Shown piece after piece: positions 10,733 to 18,873 of a DNA stretch of 64,000 nucleotides. This stretch comes from Aquilonibacter sp963820185. Lineage in GTDB: Bacteria > Vulcanimicrobiota > Vulcanimicrobiia > Vulcanimicrobiales > Vulcanimicrobiaceae. The notes beneath the pieces are model-generated. The model was not told where the DNA came from, did no database searches, and was given only the letters and a program-made list of their open reading frames with translations. Positions within the stretch are counted from its first letter, which is position 1. Every line of letters begins with the position of its first letter. Location: contig CAWFYV010000002.1 in NCBI GenBank assembly GCA_963820185.1, positions 186,001 through 250,000 on the forward strand. The letters run 5' to 3'. The position numbers were made by a program, and so were the translations under genes.

Positions 10733-12328
10733 TTAGCGCAACGCCGGCTCGCGCGCCGGGGCTGGGAGCGACCCAATCTCGACGCGCACCGGAGCCGGCG
10801 CCTGCGCGACGACCGCTGGCGCAGGTGCTCGCACCATTGGGCGACGGACCATCAAGAGCGGCAGCAGCGTCGTGGCGATCGTTCCGATCGCAAAGAATTG
10901 CGTTGTGCTCACCGCCGCAAGATTCGCGGCCTGCGTGACAGCAAGTTGACTCAGGACTGCGATGGCCTGCGATCCATGTGCTGCAACGGCCGAAGCGATG
11001 TCGGTACGGCTCAAGTTGATCGAGCCGGCGATGCTGCTCAGCGCCGCGTTGAAATTGCGGTCGATCAGCGTCGCGGCGTAAGCTGAGCCGACGGACGCGC
11101 CGATCTGCTGCATCAAGCGCGTGAGCGCGAGTGCAGAGGGCACGATACTGTGCTCGATACCTGCGAGCAGCACGACCGAAATCGGGACAAACACGAAGGC
11201 AAGGCCGACGCCGCCGAGTGCTTGCGTGATCACGAACGTGCCGAATGTTGCATTGGTAGTCATTTCGAACGTCTGCCACCACGTGGTAGCACCCATGACG
11301 AAGATGCCGACGGCTGCCACGATGCGCAGATCCCACTTGTGTTGCGAGACGACCCAGGTCGTCACCGGATAGAGCAATGCGAGCATGCCCGCTCGCACCA
11401 TCAAGAGATAGCCCGCCATCGTGGTCGTAAAGTTGAGCGAATTTTGTACATACTGCGGCTGAATGAAGATCAGCGCATACATCGTCGCACCGATCGCGAA
11501 GAAGACGATCGAGCACGACCAGACGTTACGGTCGCGGAAGACGCGCAGCGCCACGGCCGGGGTCTTCGTGCCCCAGAGTTCCCACGTGACAAACGCAACG
11601 AGCGCGATCACCGAGACGACGGTGCACATAAGGATCGTGGAATCGTCGAACCAACCGTTACGCTCACCTTCGTCCAACACGTATTGCATCGTGGCAAGGC
11701 CGACCGCGAGCAATCCCACGCCGATACCGTCGATCGGAATCCGCTTGGGTGCGTGCGGATCGCGCACAAAAAGCAGCACCAGCAGCGCCGCGGCGATGCC
11801 GGGCAAGACGTTGATGAAAAACACCCAGCGCCAGCTGAGATCGTCGGTTAGAATACCGCCGAGCGTCGGACCGATGGTCGGCCCAATGACGATTGCGAGC
11901 GCAAAAAGCGATTGGCTCTTGCCGAGCTGATCGGGTGGAAAGGTGTCGCGAATGATCTGCTGCGCCGGTACCATCAACCCGCCGCCGAACGCGCCTTGAA
12001 TGAAGCGCAGGGCGATTTCGGTGTTCGTGTCACCGGCAAGTCCGCACAGAATCGAAACGAGCGTGAAGCCCGCAATTGACATTGCGAAATAGCGCTTGCG
12101 TCCGAAGATCGACTGCAGCCACGGCGTGAGCGGAATCACGATCACGTTCGCGATGATGTAGGCCGTGATGAACCACGCGCCTTGATCCTGCGAAGCGCCG
12201 AGCGTGCCGTCGATCGACGGCAACGCAACATTGACGATCGTCGTATCGGCGAGTTGCATCAGGGCTGCGAGCATGACGGCAGCGACGACCGCAACGCGAC
12301 GTGCGCCGTATTCGACTACGGAGGACAC
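10733..12328 (-). CDS. MFS drug-efflux transporter, DHA2 (EmrB/QacA-like) family
   Basis: 531 residues with about 14 hydrophobic segments, the DHA2 topology. Family motifs are visible: 'LMQLADTTIVNVALPSI' in helix 1 (motif D1-like), 'GRKRYF' in the loop between helices 2 and 3, and 'GPTIGPTLGGILTDDLSWRWVFFINVLPG' type motif C in helix 5. DHA2 pumps export hydrophobic toxic compounds using the proton gradient. It follows the small gene at 12353-12700 by 24 bases and should share its promoter, which carries an ArsR-type operator. No EmrA-like partner is present. Ends in a Pro/Ala-rich tail. Confidence 0.93.
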   Translation of the reverse strand: MSSVVEYGARRVAVVAAVMLAALMQLADTTIVNVALPSIDGTLGASQDQGAWFITAYIIANVIVIPLTPWLQSIFGRKRYFAMSIAGFTLVSILCGLAGDTNTEIALRFIQGAFGGGLMVPAQQIIRDTFPPDQLGKSQSLFALAIVIGPTIGPTLGGILTDDLSWRWVFFINVLPGIAAALLVLLFVRDPHAPKRIPIDGIGVGLLAVGLATMQYVLDEGERNGWFDDSTILMCTVVSVIALVAFVTWELWGTKTPAVALRVFRDRNVWSCSIVFFAIGATMYALIFIQPQYVQNSLNFTTTMAGYLLMVRAGMLALLYPVTTWVVSQHKWDLRIVAAVGIFVMGATTWWQTFEMTTNATFGTFVITQALGGVGLAFVFVPISVVLLAGIEHSIVPSALALTRLMQQIGASVGSAYAATLIDRNFNAALSSIAGSINLSRTDIASAVAAHGSQAIAVLSQLAVTQAANLAAVSTTQFFAIGTIATTLLPLLMVRRPMVRAPAPAVVAQAPAPVRVEIGSLPAPAREPALR

Positions 12329-12352
12329 TGGTGGTTCCTTTGTTAGAGGGTG

Positions 12353-12700
12353 TTAGGCGCTGACGAGGGCCGGCTCGACCGCGAGCAGGTCGGCGTTCTC
12401 ATCAGCGATCTGCTGGAAGACGCGCCAGGCGGCACGTTCCGGTTCGCGCAGGCCAAGGATTTCCTCGACGGTTTGGCCATGATGGGCGATCTTCGAGGCC
12501 GCATAGGCAAAACGCATCCACGAGTCTTGGGTTCCGCCGGCCAGCGCTTGCCGGTAGGCGGTGGTAACTTGGCTCGCTTCCTCTGCAAACGAGGCCGAAA
12601 GACCGGCCAGTGCCATCGCGTGGCTCCGAAGGGTGTTAAAGGACCGCCGTGCCTCCTGCGTGGCACTAGACGGTTCCCGCTCGTCTATAGTAAAATACAT
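12353..12700 (-). CDS. Hypothetical 115-aa protein, first gene of the ArsR-controlled efflux operon
   Basis: A helical protein with no recognised family; features are 'AMALAGLSASFAEEASQVTTAYRQAL' and a conserved-looking 'WMRFAYAASKIAHHGQTVEEILGL' centre. No signal or membrane segment. Its ATG (12700) lies only two bases from the ArsR operator palindrome and has no Shine-Dalgarno site, so it may be leaderless, or translation may begin at the internal ATG of 'MALAGLS'. Position as first gene before the efflux pump suggests a stress-response accessory protein, such as a drug-binding or peroxidase-like helper (inference). Confidence 0.68.
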   Translation of the reverse strand: MYFTIDEREPSSATQEARRSFNTLRSHAMALAGLSASFAEEASQVTTAYRQALAGGTQDSWMRFAYAASKIAHHGQTVEEILGLREPERAAWRVFQQIADENADLLAVEPALVSA

Positions 12701-12701
12701 C

Positions 12702-12722
12702 TTGTACTAAATGTTAGTACAA
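12702..12722. promoter_or_regulatory. Operator palindrome between efflux operon and arsR
   Basis: Perfect 9-base arms TTGTACTAA (12702-12710) and TTAGTACAA (12714-12722) with a 3-base spacer. It lies between the divergent starts at 12700 (minus) and 12743 (plus), overlapping both promoter regions. The symmetry and position suit a dimeric winged-helix repressor, most simply the adjacent ArsR protein controlling both sides. Confidence 0.8.
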
Positions 12723-12742
12723 AGGTTGTTTTACTGTCAAGC

Positions 12743-13096
12743 ATGACCCAAGAAGTTTCCGAAGCCGCCGTCAGCCCCCGTGCGCACTGGTATCCAGAGC
12801 GCGATGACATTACTATCTATGGCATTCTGGCGGCATTGAGCGACCCCACGCGCCTCGCGATAGTGCGTCAGCTCGCGGAACATGAAGAGAAGTGCCCGTT
12901 CGATTTTCTCGATATCACCTCAAAGCAAAACCTCACGCATCACTTTAAGGTCTTGCGCGAGGCCGGCTTGATTATGGCGCGCTACGAAGGACGGCAGAAG
13001 TTCATCTGGCTGCGCCGCGACTTGATCGACGACATGTTCCCCGGTCTGCTCGACGGCGTATTGAAAGCAGTCGAGAACACCGCGGCGCTTCCCTAA
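12743..13096 (+). CDS. ArsR-family winged-helix repressor
   Basis: 117 residues from the ATG at 12743; the frame is open much further upstream but that part is antisense to the neighbouring gene. The fold is plain: 'DDITIYGILAALSDPTRLAIVRQLAEHEEKCP' helices, recognition region 'KQNLTHHFKVLREAGLIMARYEGRQ', and wing 'KFIWLRRDLI'. No classical metal-binding CxC site is seen, so it may sense an organic toxin or stress rather than arsenite. Divergent from the efflux operon with a palindromic operator between. The stop is directly followed by the GTG of the next gene, so the two are co-translated. Confidence 0.93.
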   Translation: MTQEVSEAAVSPRAHWYPERDDITIYGILAALSDPTRLAIVRQLAEHEEKCPFDFLDITSKQNLTHHFKVLREAGLIMARYEGRQKFIWLRRDLIDDMFPGLLDGVLKAVENTAALP

Positions 13097-13495
13097 GTGC
13101 TAGCCGGGTTCGGGGCGCGCGTGCATTTATTCGTGCATCCCGAACTGCGCGGGCGCTTTACGGCGCTCTTCCGCGATGTCCTCGCATGCGAGGTGCGCGA
13201 ACTCGATTTCGGACTCCCGCAACCGATTTTGCTCGTGCCATTTCCCGACGGCAGCGCGTTTAGTGTCGAATTCTCGGACCTTGCGGTCCTACAAACGCAC
13301 GAGCCGATCGATTTTGCACACGCATTCCGCGGCGCGTGGATCGAATTTCGAACCGGTGACGTCGCCGCCGTGCATGAGGCGCTCGATCGTGCGGAAGTCC
13401 CCAGCTTTTCACATCCGGCAAGCCCGCATCGCTATTTCAGCGCACCGGGCGGCCAGGTGTTCCGTATTCTAGACCTTGCATACCGCGGACCCTAG
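13097..13495 (+). CDS. Glyoxalase/bleomycin-resistance (VOC) superfamily protein
   Basis: 132 residues, GTG start immediately after the arsR stop. The arrangement of two repeats ('HLFVHPELRGRFTALFRDVLA' opening and 'FRTGDVAAVHEALDRAEVPSF...YFSAPGGQVFRILDL' closing) is that of VOC proteins, which bind a metal with His/Glu ligands or bind drugs directly. Co-expressed with the ArsR repressor and next to an efflux pump, it may modify or sequester the same toxic compound. Substrate not determinable. Its stop overlaps the convergent clpB stop by four bases (CTAG). Confidence 0.75.
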   Translation: MLAGFGARVHLFVHPELRGRFTALFRDVLACEVRELDFGLPQPILLVPFPDGSAFSVEFSDLAVLQTHEPIDFAHAFRGAWIEFRTGDVAAVHEALDRAEVPSFSHPASPHRYFSAPGGQVFRILDLAYRGP

Positions 13496-16119
13496 ACGAT
13501 TGCCGGCACCTTTGGCGAGGCATTGAACGTGAGCTCGCCGATGATATCGTTGAAGCCCACGTTCACGGTGTCGCCGTCGTTGATCTCGCCCGCAAGTATC
13601 TTGCGGCCGAGCGGCGTCTCGATTTCCTTTTGGATCGTGCGCTTGAGTGGGCGCGCGCCGTAGGTCGGATCGTACCCAGCCTTGACCAGGTGACGTTTCG
13701 CGGCGTCGTCCAGTACGAGCGTGATGCGCCGTTCCGCCAGACGCGACCGCAGTCGCGCAAGTTGGATATCGACGATCTCCATGAGCTGCTCCTCGGAGAG
13801 CGCATGGAAGACGATGATCTCGTCCACACGGTTGAGGAACTCCGGACGGAAATGCGCCCGCAATTCCTCGAGCACGGTCGCGCGCATGACCGCCTCTTCT
13901 GCGCCGCCCTGCGTCCCCTTGTAATCGAGGATGCGGTGGCTGCCGATGTTCGAGGTCATGATCACGATCGTGTTGCGGAAATCGACCGTGTGGCCTTGAC
14001 CGTCGGTCAATCGGCCGTCGTCGAGAATCTGCAAGAAGACGTTGAAGACATCGGGGTGTGCCTTCTCGATCTCATCGAAGAGCACGACACTGTACGGACG
14101 GCGTCGCACCGCCTCGGTAAGTTGCCCGCCTTCGTCGTAGCCGACGTATCCCGGCGGTGCGCCGAGCAGGCGCGCCACGCTGTGCTTCTCACCATACTCC
14201 GACATATCGATGCGCACGAGTGCACGTTCGTCGTCGAAAAGATACTCCGCGAGCGCACGCGCGAGCTCGGTCTTGCCCACACCGGTCGGGCCGAGGAAGA
14301 TGAACGAGCCGAGCGGGCGATTCGGATCCGCAAGCCCCGAGCGCGAACGCAACACCGCTTCGGCGACCGCCGTCACCGCCTCGTCCTGACCGATCACGCG
14401 GCGATGCAACTCGTCATCGAGATGCAGCAATTTCTGCTTCTCACCTTCGAGCAGCTTCGCGAGCGGAATACCGGTCCAGCGCGCGATTACCTCGGCGATG
14501 TCTTCCTCGCTGACTTCTTCTTTCGAGAGTCGCCCACCATCGGCTGAACGAAGGCGCTCTTCTTCGGAGGCAAGTTCTTTTTCAAGTTGCGGCACGCGCC
14601 CATACTTCAATTCGGCGACGCGGTTGAGATCGTATTGGCGCTCCGCTTGTTCGATCTGCACTTTCGCCTCGGTGATCTGCTCGCGCAGTTCGCGCAAACG
14701 CACCGCCGCGTTCTTTTCCCGGTCCCACTGCGAGCGCAGCCTTACCTGCGTTTCGCGCAGCTCGGCCAATTCGCGCTCGAGCGTATCGAGACGCTGGCGG
14801 CTCTGTGCGTCGCTCTCTTTGCGCAGCGCTTCGCGTTCGATCTCGAGCTGCAAGACGCGGCGCGAGACTTCGTCGAGCTCAGCCGGCATCGAATCGATCT
14901 CGGTGCGCAACTTCGCTGCGGCCTCGTCGACCAAATCGATCGCCTTGTCGGGCAAGAAGCGGTCGGAGATGTAGCGGTTGCTCATCGTCGCGGCCGCAAC
15001 CAGCGCGCCATCTTTGATGCGCACGCCATGATGGGTCTCATACCTGTCGCGCAGCCCACGCAGAATCGAGATCGTATCCTCGACGCTCGGTTGATCCACC
15101 AGTACCGGCGCAAAGCGCCGTTCGAGCGCGGCATCTTTTTCGATGTACTTGCGATACTCGTCGAGTGTCGTCGCGCCGATCAAATGGAGCTCGCCCCGCG
15201 CAAGCATCGGCTTGAGCAGGTTACCGGCATCCATTGACCCTTCAGCTTTCCCCGCGCCGACGACGTTGTGCAGCTCATCGACGAACAGGACGATTGCGCC
15301 TTCGGAACTCGCGACGTCCTTGAGCACGGCCTTGAGCCGCTCTTCAAATTCGCCGCGATATTTTGCGCCGGCAATGAGTGCCCCGAGATCGAGCGAGACG
15401 ATGCGTTTGTTCTTTAAACCTTCGGGCACGTCACCACGTACGATACGCTGCGCCAAGCCTTCGACGATCGCCGTCTTACCGACGCCCGGATCGCCGATCA
15501 GCACCGGGTTGTTTTTTGTGCGGCGTGAGAGGACTTGCACGATGCGACGAATCTCATCGTCACGGCCAATCACCGGATCGAGCTTGCCGCGCTCGGCTTC
15601 GAGTGTCAGGTCGCGGCCGTAACGCTCGAGCGCTTTGTACGTACCTTCGGGATCCTTGGTCGTCACGCGCTGATTGCCGCGCACTGCGCGCAGCGACGCG
15701 AGCAGTTTATCTTTGGTCAGACCCGCATCGCGGAACAGCTTGCCGACGGCGCCGCTCGCCTGCGCCATCGCAAGCAGCACGTGCTCGACCGAGACATAAT
15801 CGTCTTGCAGTGCATTGGCTTCGCTCTCGGCGGCGGTCATGATGCGCGAAAGCTCAGGTGAAACCGTCACCTGTGCCGACTCGGCATTCGGACCGGAGAG
15901 GCGGGGCAAATGCGAAAGCGCCTCGTCGACCTTGCGGCGGAAGAGCTTTGGATCGACGCCGGCCTTGGCCAGAATGTCGGGCGCGATACCCCGCTCTTGG
16001 TCGAGCAATGCGGCCAGCAAATGCTCCGGAGTCGTTTGGGTGTTGTGCTCGTGGAGCGCCAGCGAGTATGCCTCATTGAGGCCGTCCGCTACGCGCTCGG
16101 TCATCTTATCGACGTTCAT
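13492..16119 (-). CDS. clpB: ATP-dependent disaggregase ClpB
   Basis: 875 residues, typical for ClpB. Order: N-terminal Clp_N repeats (1-145), first AAA+ domain with Walker A 'GDPGVGKT' and 'LFVDELHNVVGAG', the coiled-coil M-domain (~400-525, rich in Arg/Glu/Leu), second AAA+ domain with 'GPTGVGKTELARAL' and 'LFDEIEKAHPDV', and the D2-small C-domain. The M-domain distinguishes it from ClpA/ClpC. It resolves aggregated proteins with DnaK, in the cytoplasm. The upstream region has inverted repeats but no recognisable CIRCE element, so heat-shock control by HrcA is not evident. Confidence 0.97.
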   Translation of the reverse strand: MNVDKMTERVADGLNEAYSLALHEHNTQTTPEHLLAALLDQERGIAPDILAKAGVDPKLFRRKVDEALSHLPRLSGPNAESAQVTVSPELSRIMTAAESEANALQDDYVSVEHVLLAMAQASGAVGKLFRDAGLTKDKLLASLRAVRGNQRVTTKDPEGTYKALERYGRDLTLEAERGKLDPVIGRDDEIRRIVQVLSRRTKNNPVLIGDPGVGKTAIVEGLAQRIVRGDVPEGLKNKRIVSLDLGALIAGAKYRGEFEERLKAVLKDVASSEGAIVLFVDELHNVVGAGKAEGSMDAGNLLKPMLARGELHLIGATTLDEYRKYIEKDAALERRFAPVLVDQPSVEDTISILRGLRDRYETHHGVRIKDGALVAAATMSNRYISDRFLPDKAIDLVDEAAAKLRTEIDSMPAELDEVSRRVLQLEIEREALRKESDAQSRQRLDTLERELAELRETQVRLRSQWDREKNAAVRLRELREQITEAKVQIEQAERQYDLNRVAELKYGRVPQLEKELASEEERLRSADGGRLSKEEVSEEDIAEVIARWTGIPLAKLLEGEKQKLLHLDDELHRRVIGQDEAVTAVAEAVLRSRSGLADPNRPLGSFIFLGPTGVGKTELARALAEYLFDDERALVRIDMSEYGEKHSVARLLGAPPGYVGYDEGGQLTEAVRRRPYSVVLFDEIEKAHPDVFNVFLQILDDGRLTDGQGHTVDFRNTIVIMTSNIGSHRILDYKGTQGGAEEAVMRATVLEELRAHFRPEFLNRVDEIIVFHALSEEQLMEIVDIQLARLRSRLAERRITLVLDDAAKRHLVKAGYDPTYGARPLKRTIQKEIETPLGRKILAGEINDGDTVNVGFNDIIGELTFNASPKVPAIV

Positions 16120-16158
16120 GCTTCACCTCGTACAACTCGCCTCTCGCTGACCTTGGTT

Positions 16159-16198
16159 GCAGGGCTCCCCTGCCAACAACGGGGGCTTGACCCCGTTG
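16159..16198. promoter_or_regulatory. Two inverted repeats in the divergent clpB-yceI intergenic region
   Basis: A 6-base hairpin GCAGGG-CTC-CCCTGC (16159-16173) is followed by an 8-base one, CAACGGGG-N6-CCCCGTTG (16177-16198). A -35-like TTGACC lies in the second loop and arm (16187-16192) and a -10-like TATGAT at 16205-16210, but the 12-base spacing is too short for a standard promoter. They could be operators or a heat-shock control element; no known consensus fits. Confidence 0.45.
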
Positions 16199-16255
16199 CC
16201 TACTTATGATAGCCTGGCTACACAAAATAATCTATTTCGGAGGCTTTCTCGAAAA

Positions 16256-16792
16256 ATGGCTGCATTTGGTCTCGACCCCGCCCACTCGTCCGTAGAATTT
16301 ACGGCCCGGCACATGGTCTTCTCCCGCGTCCGCGGCACGTTCCCTAAGTTTACCCTGGATCTCGTTCTTGACGAGACCACCAATCTGCCCACGTCCGTCG
16401 GCGCGGTCATCGATGCGACCTCGATCGACACCAATGTCGCCGATCGCGACGCGCACCTCAAGTCGCCGGACTTCCTCGATGTCGAGAAATACCCGACGAT
16501 CGCATTCCTCTCCACCCGCGTCAACGGGTCACCTGATGCATTTACCATCGACGGCGACCTCACGATTCACGGCGTTACCAAACGAGTCAGCTTGAACGCA
16601 ACAGTCGACGGCCGCGGTAAGGACCCGTGGGGCAACGACCGCATCGCCTTCAGCGCGAACACGACGATCAATCGTAAGGATTTCGGGCTCACCTGGAATC
16701 AAGCGCTCGAGACCGGCGGCGTGCTGGTCGGTGAAACAATCGAGATCGCGATCACGCTCCAGGCAGTGAACGCGCAGGTCGCCGCCGCATAG
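16256..16792 (+). CDS. YceI-family lipid/isoprenoid-binding protein
   Basis: 178 residues from the ATG at 16256, chosen because CGGAGG lies at 16238-16243 and the YceI fold starts 'FGLDPAHSSVEFTARHM'. YceI proteins are lipocalin-like beta barrels binding long-chain isoprenoids or amides. Family marks include 'VRGTFPKF', 'SIDTNVADRDAHLKSPDFLDVEKYPTI', 'TIHGVTK' and 'INRKDFGLTWN'. No signal peptide is visible, unlike many periplasmic members, so it is probably cytoplasmic. The following gene begins 7 bases after its stop, suggesting an operon. Confidence 0.94.
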   Translation: MAAFGLDPAHSSVEFTARHMVFSRVRGTFPKFTLDLVLDETTNLPTSVGAVIDATSIDTNVADRDAHLKSPDFLDVEKYPTIAFLSTRVNGSPDAFTIDGDLTIHGVTKRVSLNATVDGRGKDPWGNDRIAFSANTTINRKDFGLTWNQALETGGVLVGETIEIAITLQAVNAQVAAA

Positions 16793-16799
16793 GGGTTGC

Positions 16800-17888
16800 A
16801 TGAAAATTGCCGCAGGGGCGGTGCGCGCATTCTACCTGTTCGACGTCGCCGACACGATCAATCTTGCGGCGTTGCGCACGGTTGAAGGCGAAGGGTTCGC
16901 GCCGGCCGACATCCCCCTGCGGCCCCATCACAGCAGCGGGTATCTGCAGTTCCCTACACCACCACTCGTCGCACGGCTCGCCGATGGAAAACTCGGCGAG
17001 CTTTCTTATACCCTTCGCGCCAAGTTCTTCGACTACGGCGTCATCTCGTTACGGTTTGATTTTCCGTTCGCCGGCGCCTGGGAAGAGCTCGAGGCGATTG
17101 CCTCGAGGATCCGCCGCAACGACGAGTTGCTCGCCGCCGCGACGCGCACCGCCACGCGCATCTGCGACGAGCTCAGCGATGCGCTCGACGATCGCCACGC
17201 ACCGCTGATCGAAGACTATCTCATCATCGAGGTTGAACGCTTCGAGCCGCGCCTCGACGCGGAGCTGCTGCTGCACGACCATTCGGAAGCGCTCGCGAAC
17301 ATGCTCCTGGGTGAATCGGGTTCGCTCTCCCAGAGCGAGATCGAGGAGTCGCTGCGCACGCGTTTCTCGTACTATGCCGACGATCTTACGATCGTGCAGT
17401 GGGACACAGCGATCGTGTACGACCGGCGTGAGTCAAGCGACGTCATCGCCGACATCCTCGAATTCGCCAATTCACAGCTCCTGGAGCTGCGCACTTACGA
17501 TGCGCTGCTGGACCGCGAGCTCGACACGATCTACGCGGAGCAACCGGGCCAACGGGCCCGCTCGGTCTTGGGCCGCCGCGAAGCCGATCTCGCTGCGAAC
17601 GTGCGCTACCTCATCGTCGACGTGCTCGAACTCACCGACCGCTCGAGCAACGCGCTCAAGGTCGTCGGCGATGCGTACTACGCGCGCGTCTACCGCGCCG
17701 CCGCGGCACGCCTGGGGCTTAAAGATTGGCAGCGCCAGATCGACAGCAAGATTGCGAGCATCGGCGATATCTATCGCTTCTTCATCGATCAGGCGCGCGG
17801 CCGACGCGATGAATTTCTCGAAGGTGTAGTTATCTTGCTCATCGCGATCGAAGTCGTGATCGGCATCCTCACCCTGGTCCGCCACTAA
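16800..17888 (+). CDS. RMD1/YagE (DUF155)-like protein with C-terminal membrane anchor
   Basis: 362 residues. The layout fits the RMD1/DUF155 family: a soluble N-terminal domain, a helical region with 'SNALKVVGDAYYARVYRAAAARLGLKDW' and 'KIASIGDIYRFF', then 'RRDEFLEGVVILLIAIEVVIGIL', a C-terminal transmembrane segment with a conserved Glu. Homologues sit in bacterial membranes and in mitochondria (RMND1), where the role involves translation or membrane tethering; the bacterial function is unknown. Likely co-transcribed with yceI. The last 20 bases overlap the convergent adenine deaminase gene. Confidence 0.75.
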   Translation: MKIAAGAVRAFYLFDVADTINLAALRTVEGEGFAPADIPLRPHHSSGYLQFPTPPLVARLADGKLGELSYTLRAKFFDYGVISLRFDFPFAGAWEELEAIASRIRRNDELLAAATRTATRICDELSDALDDRHAPLIEDYLIIEVERFEPRLDAELLLHDHSEALANMLLGESGSLSQSEIEESLRTRFSYYADDLTIVQWDTAIVYDRRESSDVIADILEFANSQLLELRTYDALLDRELDTIYAEQPGQRARSVLGRREADLAANVRYLIVDVLELTDRSSNALKVVGDAYYARVYRAAAARLGLKDWQRQIDSKIASIGDIYRFFIDQARGRRDEFLEGVVILLIAIEVVIGILTLVRH

Positions 17889-18873
17889 AGGCGTCGATCT
17901 CATCGATGAACGCACGTTTCGACGCGTCGTCGATAAACGACGCCTCGAATGAGTTCTTCGCTAGAACGATCAGCTCGGCATCGCTCAACACAAGCGCCTT
18001 GGCAACGGCGCCGAAATTCTCCGCAACGTACCCGCCGAAATACGCGGGGTCGTCGGAGTTGACCGTTGCGACCAGCCCGGCATCCAGCATCTTTTTCAAC
18101 GGGTGATGCGCGAGGTCCGTGACCACGTGCAGCTTGACGTTCGAGAGGGGGCACACCGTCAGTGGAATGCGCTGGCGGCGCAAACGCTCGACGAGTTGTG
18201 GATCCTCGAGACTGCGCACGCCGTGATCGACGCGCGAGACACGAAGCAGATCGAGCGCCTCCCATACGTACTCCGGCGGGCCCTCTTCGCCGGCATGCGC
18301 GACCGTAAGAAATCCTTCGGCCCGTGCGCGATCGAACACAGCAGTAAATTTCGACGGTGGATTGCCAACCTCGGCTGAGTCCAAGCCGACCGCGATGATG
18401 CGGTCGCGATACGCCGTTGCCATATCGAGCGTAGCCATCGCCGCCTGCGCCGAGAGATCCCGCAAGAAGCACATGATCAGGTGCGAGGTGATGCCGAGTT
18501 TCGTGCGCGCCGCCTCGCAGGCCGCAGTAATGCCCTCGACGACCGCGCCGAACTCGACGCCGCGATCGGTATGGGCCTGCGGATCGAAGAAGATCTCGGC
18601 ATGACGCACGCCTTGCGCAGCAGCACGTTCGAAGTAGGCGGCAGTGAGGTCGTAGTAGTCGCGCTCGGTGCGCAGCACGTGCATCCCGGCGTAGTATACG
18701 TTGAGAAATGATTGCAGATCCGTGAACTGATATGCTGCGCGCAACGCCTCGACCGAAGGATATCCCGGGTTGATGCCGTTACGAGCCGCGATCGCAAAGA
18801 TCAGCTCCGGCTCGAACGTTCCCTCGATGTGCAGGTGTAGTTCGGCCTTAGGAAGCCGTTTCAGGTCGATCAT
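17869..18873 (-). CDS. Adenine deaminase (adenosine-deaminase family)
   Basis: 334 residues of the metal-dependent adenosine/adenine deaminase family: 'KAELHLHIEG' supplies the first zinc ligands (His13, His15), 'VAHAGEEGP' the catalytic Glu and a His ligand, 'DHG' another His, and 'NSDDPAYFGGYV' the Asp pair. The 'HIEGTFEPEL' and 'SDDPAYFGGY' forms are those I associate with the adenine-specific members (Pseudomonas PA0148 type) rather than true adenosine deaminases ('HLDGA'), so it probably converts adenine to hypoxanthine in purine salvage. Its ATG lies inside the 3' end of selB (26-base overlap), so it is the last gene of that operon. Confidence 0.88.
   Translation of the reverse strand: MIDLKRLPKAELHLHIEGTFEPELIFAIAARNGINPGYPSVEALRAAYQFTDLQSFLNVYYAGMHVLRTERDYYDLTAAYFERAAAQGVRHAEIFFDPQAHTDRGVEFGAVVEGITAACEAARTKLGITSHLIMCFLRDLSAQAAMATLDMATAYRDRIIAVGLDSAEVGNPPSKFTAVFDRARAEGFLTVAHAGEEGPPEYVWEALDLLRVSRVDHGVRSLEDPQLVERLRRQRIPLTVCPLSNVKLHVVTDLAHHPLKKMLDAGLVATVNSDDPAYFGGYVAENFGAVAKALVLSDAELIVLAKNSFEASFIDDASKRAFIDEIDAFSGGPG

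Noticed and set aside
12350..12742. Extended N-terminus of ArsR from 12350
   Set aside because: It is the antisense of the 115-aa gene and passes through the operator; the repressor fold begins after 12743.
16159..16198. CIRCE heat-shock operator before clpB
   Set aside because: The repeats do not match TTAGCACTC-N9-GAGTGCTAA.
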